Shown one piece after another: positions 58,880 to 64,000 of a DNA stretch of 64,000 nt (the first letter of the stretch is position 1; each line of letters starts with the position of its first letter). The DNA lies in contig NZ_JBHYDM010000010.1 in the NCBI RefSeq assembly GCF_051860665.1, forward strand, positions 113,973 to 177,972. The letters run 5' to 3'. The position numbers were made by a program, and so were the translations under genes. Below the pieces are notes generated by a model, which did not search any database, was not told where the DNA came from, and was given only the letters and a program-made list of their open reading frames with translations. The DNA comes from Falsiroseomonas sp051860665 (lineage in GTDB: Bacteria; Pseudomonadota; Alphaproteobacteria; Acetobacterales; Acetobacteraceae).

Positions 58880-59848
58880 ATGCTAGGCGAGATCTACGGA
58901 TTCCGGGCGCATCCCTTCCAGATGACGCCGGACGCCAGGCTGTTCTACGAAAGCTCCGTGCATGCGCGTGCCTATGCGCATCTGCTCTACGGCATCGCGC
59001 AGCGCGAGGGTTTCGTGGTCGTCACCGGAGAGGTGGGCGCCGGGAAGACCACGCTGGTGGAACGGCTGTGTGGCCAGCTGGACCCGACAGGCTTCGCCGT
59101 GGCGCGCGTCAGCACCACGCAGGTGCAGGGCGACGACCTGCTGCGGCTGGTGGCCGATGCCTTCGGCGCGGAGCCGGAGGGCAACAAGGCCGCCGTGCTG
59201 CGCGGCATCGCCGCGGCCCTGCGCAGCGGCGGGCGGCGCTATCTGCTGATCGTGGATGAGGCGCAGGGCCTGGCGCCGCCGGCGCTGGAGGAGCTGCGCA
59301 TGCTCTCCAACGTGACGGAGGGCGGCCAGGCGCCGATGCAGACCATCCTGCTCGGCCAGCCGCAGCTGCGCCGCACGCTGGCCAGCCCGGACCTCGACCA
59401 GCTGCGCCAGCGCGTACTGGCCTGCTACCACCTGGGCGCGCTGTCGCGCGAGGAAACCCATGCCTATGTCGAGCACCGCATGCGCGCGGTGGGCTGGCTG
59501 GATCATCCGCGCTGGGAGGATGCAGCGCTGGACCTGGTGTATCGGCACAGCGAGGGCATCCCGCGCCGCATCAACCGCCTCTGCTCCCGCGTGCTGCTCG
59601 GCGCCGCGCTGGAACACGCCACGGTGCTGACCACGCAGCTTGTGGAGGCGACGGCGATCGAGCTCGAGGAGGACCTGGGCGGCGGCATGGCAGCGCAGGT
59701 CTTCGGCATGCCCGCGCCCGAGGCCGGGGCTGTGCTGCGCGAGATCGAGGGCCGCGTCGAGGCGCTGGAGAACCTGACGGCGCGGCGCGAGCGGGTGTTC
59801 CAGCAGATGGCCGATCTATTCGGCGGCGGTCGGAGGGCGCATCGGTGA
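58880..59848 (+). CDS. GspA/ExeA-like AAA ATPase, exosortase-associated
   Basis: 322-residue P-loop ATPase opening MLGEIYGFRAHPFQMTPD, with Walker A GEVGAGKTT (about 50-58), Walker B YLLIVDEAQ (about 121-129), sensor region LLGQPQLRRTL and GIPRRINRLCSRVLL. These are hallmarks of the ExeA/GspA family member that accompanies exosortase A. It probably drives a step of export-complex assembly. The tail contains a short coiled-coil-like stretch (LREIEGRVEALENLTARRERVFQQM). The stop overlaps the GTG of the deacetylase gene. Confidence 0.92.
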   Translation: MLGEIYGFRAHPFQMTPDARLFYESSVHARAYAHLLYGIAQREGFVVVTGEVGAGKTTLVERLCGQLDPTGFAVARVSTTQVQGDDLLRLVADAFGAEPEGNKAAVLRGIAAALRSGGRRYLLIVDEAQGLAPPALEELRMLSNVTEGGQAPMQTILLGQPQLRRTLASPDLDQLRQRVLACYHLGALSREETHAYVEHRMRAVGWLDHPRWEDAALDLVYRHSEGIPRRINRLCSRVLLGAALEHATVLTTQLVEATAIELEEDLGGGMAAQVFGMPAPEAGAVLREIEGRVEALENLTARRERVFQQMADLFGGGRRAHR

Positions 59849-60753
59849 ACCTGCACGAGATCCCGCGTCGGGACACACGCCTGCGCAATGCGATGAGCGT
59901 CGACGTGGAGGACTGGTTCCAGGTCCAGGCTTTCGCGGAAGCGATTCCGCGCGAGGAATGGGACTATCTGTCCTGCCGCGTCGAGGCGAATACCGAGCAG
60001 GTGCTGGAGCGCTTCGCCGAGGCCGGGGTGCGCGGCACCTTCTTCACCCTGGGCTGGGTGGCGCAGCGCTACCCCGCGCTGGTGCGGCGCATCGTCGCCG
60101 CGGGGCATGAACTGGCGAGCCACGGCCATGGGCATGAGCGGGTGGATGTGATCGGCGCCGCGGCCTTTCGCGCGGATATCCGTCGCGCGCGCCGGCTGCT
60201 GGAGGATGCGGGCGGGGTCGCCGTGCGCGGCTATCGCGCGCCGACCTTCTCCATCGGGCCGCAGACGCCCTGGGCACATGCGATCCTGGCGGAGGAGGGC
60301 TATCACTATTCCTCCTCCATCTTTCCGGTGAAGCACGACCTCTACGGCGCGCCGGATGCACCGCGCGGGCCGCATCGGCCGCATCCCGATGGCGTGCTGG
60401 AACTGCCGATGACGACGGTGCGCGCCTTCGGCCGATCGCTGCCCTGTTCCGGCGGCGGCTGGTTCCGGCTGGCGCCCTACCGGCTGTTCCAGGCCGGGCT
60501 CCAGCGGGTGAACCAGCTGGAGGGACGGCGCGGGATCTTCTACTTCCATCCCTGGGAGCTGGATCCGGACCAGCCGCGCGTCTGGCAGGCGAAGCGACTC
60601 TCGCGCTTCCGCCACTATACCGGCCTGCAGAGCATGGGCGCGCGGCTCGATCGCCTGCTGCGCGACTTCGCCTGGGGCAGCATGACCGATGTCTTCGCGG
60701 CGGAGCTCGGCGAGCCCGCGATGCCCGCCAAGCTGCGCGCGATGGCGGGCTGA
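59845..60753 (+). CDS. Polysaccharide deacetylase (CE4, DUF3473 type), exosortase-associated
   Basis: 302-residue CE4 deacetylase: SVDVEDWFQV (catalytic and metal Asp, about 18-27), GTFFTLGWVAQRYP, ASHGHGHERVD with the two zinc histidines, and RGYRAPTFSIG. The C-terminal DUF3473-type part is YFHPWELDPDQPR. It would remove N-acetyl groups from the growing or exported glycan. GTG start at 59845 overlaps the ATPase stop. It is one of two deacetylase-like domains in the window; the other is fused to a glycosyltransferase at 29432-31648. Confidence 0.92.
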   Translation: MNLHEIPRRDTRLRNAMSVDVEDWFQVQAFAEAIPREEWDYLSCRVEANTEQVLERFAEAGVRGTFFTLGWVAQRYPALVRRIVAAGHELASHGHGHERVDVIGAAAFRADIRRARRLLEDAGGVAVRGYRAPTFSIGPQTPWAHAILAEEGYHYSSSIFPVKHDLYGAPDAPRGPHRPHPDGVLELPMTTVRAFGRSLPCSGGGWFRLAPYRLFQAGLQRVNQLEGRRGIFYFHPWELDPDQPRVWQAKRLSRFRHYTGLQSMGARLDRLLRDFAWGSMTDVFAAELGEPAMPAKLRAMAG

Positions 60754-60755
60754 GC

Positions 60756-61799
60756 ATGGTGCGGATCATCGAGCTTGAGGACGGCGCCAGCGAAGGCGCC
60801 CATGCGGCCTGGGACGCCTTCGTGCATCGCATGCCGGACGCCACCTTCTTCCACCTGGCGCCCTGGCGCCAGGTGATCCGGCGCGCCTTCGGCCATGCCA
60901 CGCACTACGCCTATGCCGAGCAGGACGGCGCCATTGTGGGCGTGCTGCCGCTGGCGCGGATGAAGACGCTGCTCTTCGGCGATGCGCTGATCTCGACGCC
61001 CTTCTGCGTCTATGGCGGCCCGGTGGCCGCGACGCCGGAGGCCGCCGCGGCGCTCGAATCCTATGCCATGGACCTGATGCGCCGCACCGGCGTGCCCAGC
61101 CTGGAATTCCGCCGCCGCGACGTGGCCGATGCCGGCTGGGACGAACGCCCCGCGCTGCACCACACCTTCCGGCGCGCCATCACCGGCGATGCCGAAACGG
61201 ACATGAAGGCGATTCCGCGCAAGCAGCGCGCCATGGTGCGCAAGGGAATCTCCAACGGGCTGCGCAGCGTCTCCAACACCGATACGCGCACGCTGCACCA
61301 TGTCTATGCCCGCATGGTCCATGCCCTCGGCACGCCCGTCTTTTCCGAGCAGTATTTCCGTATTCTGGGCGAAGCCTTCCCGGATGCGCATGACGTCACC
61401 ACGGTGCTGCACGAGGATCGCCCGGTGGCATCCGTCCTGAACTTCCACTTCCGGGACGAGGTGCTGCCCTATTACGGCGGCGGCACGCCCGCGGCGCGAG
61501 GTCTTGCCGCAAACGACTTCCTCTACTGGGAGGTGATGCGCCGCGCCGGTGCCGAACGCGGCGCGCGCATTTTCGACTTCGGCCGCAGCAAGGCCGGCAG
61601 CGGCGCCTTCGACTTCAAGCGCAACTGGGGCTTTGCGGCCCAGCCGCTGCACTATTGCTACCAGTTGCGGCAGGGCGCACGGCTGGCGGAGAACAATCCG
61701 GCCAATCCGAAATTCAGGCTGATGATCGCGGCCTGGCGCCGCCTGCCCTTGCAGGTGGCGAACCTGCTGGGGCCGCAGATCGTGCGGGGCCTCGGCTGA
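60756..61799 (+). CDS. FemAB-like acyl/aminoacyl transferase, exosortase-associated
   Basis: 347-residue tandem-GNAT protein of the FemAB type: TFFHLAPWRQVIRRAFGH, LLFGDALISTPFCVYGG, IPRKQRAMVRKGISNGL, VASVLNFHFRDEVLPYYGGG and IFDFGRSKAGSGAFDFKRNWG. These match the PEP-CTERM-system-associated FemAB protein. It may add an acyl or amino-acid group to an amino sugar freed by the adjacent deacetylase; the substrate is not known for the family. The start follows the deacetylase stop by 2 bases and its stop overlaps the glycosyltransferase start (ATGA-like TGATG). Confidence 0.92.
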   Translation: MVRIIELEDGASEGAHAAWDAFVHRMPDATFFHLAPWRQVIRRAFGHATHYAYAEQDGAIVGVLPLARMKTLLFGDALISTPFCVYGGPVAATPEAAAALESYAMDLMRRTGVPSLEFRRRDVADAGWDERPALHHTFRRAITGDAETDMKAIPRKQRAMVRKGISNGLRSVSNTDTRTLHHVYARMVHALGTPVFSEQYFRILGEAFPDAHDVTTVLHEDRPVASVLNFHFRDEVLPYYGGGTPAARGLAANDFLYWEVMRRAGAERGARIFDFGRSKAGSGAFDFKRNWGFAAQPLHYCYQLRQGARLAENNPANPKFRLMIAAWRRLPLQVANLLGPQIVRGLG

Positions 61800-63025
61800 T
61801 GCGGCCGCGCCTGCTCTTCCTCTGCCACCGCATCCCCTATCCGCCCGACAAGGGCGACAAGATCCGCGCCTGGCACATGCTGGACCGGCTGGCGGAGAGC
61901 TGGGACATCGACCTCGGCTGCCTGGTGGATGACCCGGCGGACCTGCGCCACCTGCCCGTGCTGCAAGCCCGCTGCGCCAGCGTGGAGGTGCGCGAGACCG
62001 GCAGCCGCCGCCAGGCGGCGCTGCGCGCCCTGCTGCGCTGCCGGCCCGGCCTGCCGCTCAGCCTGGGCTGGTTTCATGAGCCGGGGTTATGGGACTGGAC
62101 CCAGGCGCAGCTGGCCACGCGGCGGCACAGCGCGATCTTCGTCTATTCCTCCGCCATGGCGCCCTATGTCATGCGGCCCGAGGCGCAGCGCGAAGACCTT
62201 GTCCGTGTACTCGACATGGTCGATGTCGATTCGGAAAAATGGCGCGCCTATGCGGCGGGTGCCAGGTGGCCGATGCGCCAGGTCTGGGCGCGGGAGGCGC
62301 GCACGCTGCTGGCCTTCGAACGCCGCGCCGCTGCGGCCTTCGACCGCACGCTTTTTGTCTCCGCCGCCGAGGCCGCACAGTTCCGCGGCATGGCGCCGGA
62401 GGTGGCGGGCCGGGTGGACCATGCCGACAATGGCGTCGATCTCTCCGCCTTCGATCCGTCGCAGCTGACGCGAAGCCCCTATGCCGCCGGCAGCCGTCCC
62501 ATCGTCTTCACCGGTACCATGGACTACCGCCCGAATATCGAGGCGGTGTGCTGGTTCGCCCATCGTGTGATGCCGCTGCTGGCGGATCTGCCGGGCGTGG
62601 AATTCCATATCGTCGGCGCCCATCCGGCGCCGGCGGTGCGCGCCCTCGCCGCGCTGCCGGGCGTGCATGTCGCCGGCGCGGTGCCGCGCATCCAGCCCTG
62701 GATCGCGCATGCCGCCTGCGCCGTGGCGCCGCTGCGGATCGCGCGCGGCATCCAGAACAAGGTGCTGGAGGCGATGGCCATGGCCCGCCCCGTGGTCGCC
62801 AGCCCGGAGGCTTTTGCGGGCGTTCGTGCCCGGCCGGGCCGCGATCTCCTGGTGGCGGAAGGCGCCACGGCGATGGCGGAGGCGCTGCGCGCCGTGCTCG
62901 CCGGCCAGCATGGCGGCCTCGGCGCCCGCGCCCGCGCCGCCGTGACGGAAGGCCACGACTGGCGCGCGACGCTGCGGCGCCTGGATGCGGTGCTTCCCGT
63001 GCCAAGGGCGCGGGTTGCGGCATGA
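61799..63025 (+). CDS. Glycosyltransferase of the exosortase-A locus
   Basis: 408-residue GT-B glycosyltransferase opening MRPRLLFLCHRIPYPPDKGDKIRAW, the signature of the exosortase-A-associated family. It continues with DMVDVDSEKWRAYA, DNGVDLSAFDPS, VFTGTMDYRPNIEAVCWF and the donor region GIQNKVLEAMAMARPVVASPEAF. It probably adds one sugar to the lipid-linked repeat unit. The ATG at 61799 overlaps the FemAB stop; its own stop overlaps exosortase A (ATGA). Confidence 0.93.
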   Translation: MRPRLLFLCHRIPYPPDKGDKIRAWHMLDRLAESWDIDLGCLVDDPADLRHLPVLQARCASVEVRETGSRRQAALRALLRCRPGLPLSLGWFHEPGLWDWTQAQLATRRHSAIFVYSSAMAPYVMRPEAQREDLVRVLDMVDVDSEKWRAYAAGARWPMRQVWAREARTLLAFERRAAAAFDRTLFVSAAEAAQFRGMAPEVAGRVDHADNGVDLSAFDPSQLTRSPYAAGSRPIVFTGTMDYRPNIEAVCWFAHRVMPLLADLPGVEFHIVGAHPAPAVRALAALPGVHVAGAVPRIQPWIAHAACAVAPLRIARGIQNKVLEAMAMARPVVASPEAFAGVRARPGRDLLVAEGATAMAEALRAVLAGQHGGLGARARAAVTEGHDWRATLRRLDAVLPVPRARVAA

Positions 63026-64000
63026 ACGTGACCCTGCCCGTGCGCCCCGCCGCCGCCCGGGACGGGGGCTGGGCGCTGCCGCTGGCGGGGCTCGGCCTGG
63101 GCCTGCTGGCGCTCGGCCTGCTGTTCCGCGCGGAGGTCGTGGCCGCGCTGGCGACCTGGGAGCGGTCGGAGGCCTATACCCATTGCTGGCTGGTGCTGCC
63201 GATCGCCATCTGGCTGGCCTGGCAGCGGCGGGAGCGGCTCGCTCCCCTCTCGCCGCAGCCTTCGCTGCCCTTCGCGCTGCTTGCCTTGGGCGGCGCGCTG
63301 GCCTGGCTGGTGGCAGAACGCCTGGGCATCATGGAGGGCCGCCAGCTGGTGCTGATCGGGCTGGTCTGGGTGCTGGTGCCGGCGGTGCTCGGCTGGCGCA
63401 TCGCGCGGGCGATGGCCGCCCCGCTGGCCTATCTCATCTTCCTGGTGCCCTTCGGCGAATTCGCCACGCCCTTCCTGCAGGATGTGACCCTGCGGATGAT
63501 CCTGGCCGGGCTGCATGCCTTCGCCATTCCGCATTATGCCGATGGGCTGGTGATCGAGATTCCGGCCGGCACCTTCCTGGTGGCCGAGGCCTGTGCCGGG
63601 CTGCGCTTCCTGATCGCGGCGCTCGCCTTCGGCGCGCTCTATGCGCTGGTGATGTTCCGCAGCCCCGGGCGGCGGCTGCTGGTGATGCTGCTGGCGCTCG
63701 GCGTGCCGGTGCTGGCGAATGGCATCCGCGCGCTGGGCATCGTGCTGCTGGGCCATCACCTGGGCAGTGCGGAGGCGGCGGCGGCGGATCACCTGATCTA
63801 TGGCTGGGTGTTCTTCTCCGTCGTCCTGCTGCTGCTGGTGCTGGCCGGGCTGCCCTTCCGGCAGGATGCTGGCGTGGCGCTGGCGGATGACAGGCGCGCG
63901 CCACCACGGCCGGCGCGCCCGGCCGCGGCACTGGGCGCGGCCGCGCTGGCGGTCGGGCTGGCGGCGGCGGGCCCCCTGGCGGCGGCGCGGCTCGATGCCA
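63022..64000 (+). CDS. xrtA: Exosortase A (XrtA), 3'-partial, start of an EpsI-type extension
   Basis: Eight-helix integral membrane cysteine transpeptidase-like protein, 326 codons visible. The exosortase catalytic triad is present: Cys191 in VAEACAGLRFL, Arg236 in NGIRALG and His257 in DHLIYGW. Early residues show SEAYTHCWLVLPIAIWLAW, normal for XrtA. After about residue 300 a new Ala-rich hydrophobic helix begins, as in the EpsI domain that is often fused to XrtA; the window ends inside it. Exosortases are thought to cleave PEP-CTERM tails and transfer the protein to a cell-surface acceptor. The ATG at 63022 overlaps the glycosyltransferase stop. Confidence 0.95.
   Translation, partial: MNVTLPVRPAAARDGGWALPLAGLGLGLLALGLLFRAEVVAALATWERSEAYTHCWLVLPIAIWLAWQRRERLAPLSPQPSLPFALLALGGALAWLVAERLGIMEGRQLVLIGLVWVLVPAVLGWRIARAMAAPLAYLIFLVPFGEFATPFLQDVTLRMILAGLHAFAIPHYADGLVIEIPAGTFLVAEACAGLRFLIAALAFGALYALVMFRSPGRRLLVMLLALGVPVLANGIRALGIVLLGHHLGSAEAAAADHLIYGWVFFSVVLLLLVLAGLPFRQDAGVALADDRRAPPRPARPAAALGAAALAVGLAAAGPLAAARLDA

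Noticed and set aside
1..64000. tRNA genes, insertion sequences, CRISPR arrays and integration sites
   Set aside because: Looked for cloverleaf ends, transposase motifs, regular repeats and flanking direct repeats; none was seen by eye.

Overview
The window is very GC-rich, densely packed DNA with GTG, TTG and ATG starts and many 4-base stop/start overlaps. The mix of a complete exosortase-A (XrtA/PEP-CTERM type) exopolysaccharide locus, a PrsK/PrsR sigma-54 circuit, CelD-like acyltransferases, FkbM methyltransferases and a trans-AT polyketide synthase suggests an alphaproteobacterium, most likely a Roseomonas-like member of the Acetobacteraceae. That placement is inference from gene content and composition. 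I saw no tRNA, rRNA, insertion sequence or CRISPR array.

Region 1 (1-12,068, + strand) is the right-hand end of a trans-AT polyketide/beta-branching gene cluster. A large PKS open at the left edge (KR-ACP-KS-DH-KR-MT-ACP, no AT, no thioesterase) is followed, with overlapping reading frames, by a dienoyl-CoA-reductase-like SDR, a free ACP, a ketosynthase with Ser in place of Cys, an HMG-CoA-synthase homologue and two enoyl-CoA-hydratase-fold proteins. The last five form a complete cassette for putting a carbon branch on a beta-keto position. Neither integrated ACP carries the Trp marker of branching ACPs, so the branching module and the acyltransferase should lie to the left, outside the window.

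Region 2 (12,072-20,426) is a housekeeping/decay zone. It holds a minus-strand pair (endonuclease/exonuclease/phosphatase protein and phospholipase-D-type enzyme) and a partly decayed sugar locus (alcohol-dehydrogenase remnant, intact glycosyltransferase, internally deleted nucleotide-sugar epimerase). It also holds a complex sensor kinase (degenerate CheB-like, PAS, kinase, receiver, second receiver, LuxR helix-turn-helix) and an XRE regulator.

Region 3 (20,675-43,617) is a variable glycan-assembly block. It contains seven glycosyltransferases (one fused to a WalW-like deacetylase), two FkbM methyltransferases, two CelD/BcsL-like acyltransferases, a Wzx-type flippase, an AsnB-type amidotransferase, a nucleotide-sugar epimerase and a YdcF-like protein. 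It is bounded by two paralogous secreted-type proteins (1025 and 689 residues) that look like RIFT-barrel plus alpha/alpha-barrel glycan-active enzymes. One carries three tandem calcium-dependent carbohydrate-binding-type repeats, the other a Tat signal. A near-consensus sigma-54 promoter sits in front of the CelD-like/glycosyltransferase operon.

Region 4 (43,608-64,000) is the conserved exosortase-A locus. The minus-strand arm holds a glycosyltransferase, a small membrane protein, an O-ligase/polymerase, the TPR protein PrsT, the sigma-54 activator PrsR, the kinase PrsK and the initiating sugar transferase. The plus-strand arm holds an export lipoprotein, a chain-length protein, a tyrosine autokinase-like ATPase, an outer-membrane barrel, a GspA-like ATPase, a DUF3473-type deacetylase, a FemAB-like protein, a glycosyltransferase and exosortase A, which is cut by the right edge. 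The arms diverge from a 330-bp AT-rich region with a perfect inverted repeat. No PEP-CTERM substrate is encoded in the window.

Together, regions 3 and 4 describe synthesis, decoration, export and remodelling of an exopolysaccharide under PrsK-PrsR/sigma-54 control. Region 1 is a separate specialised-metabolite cluster.
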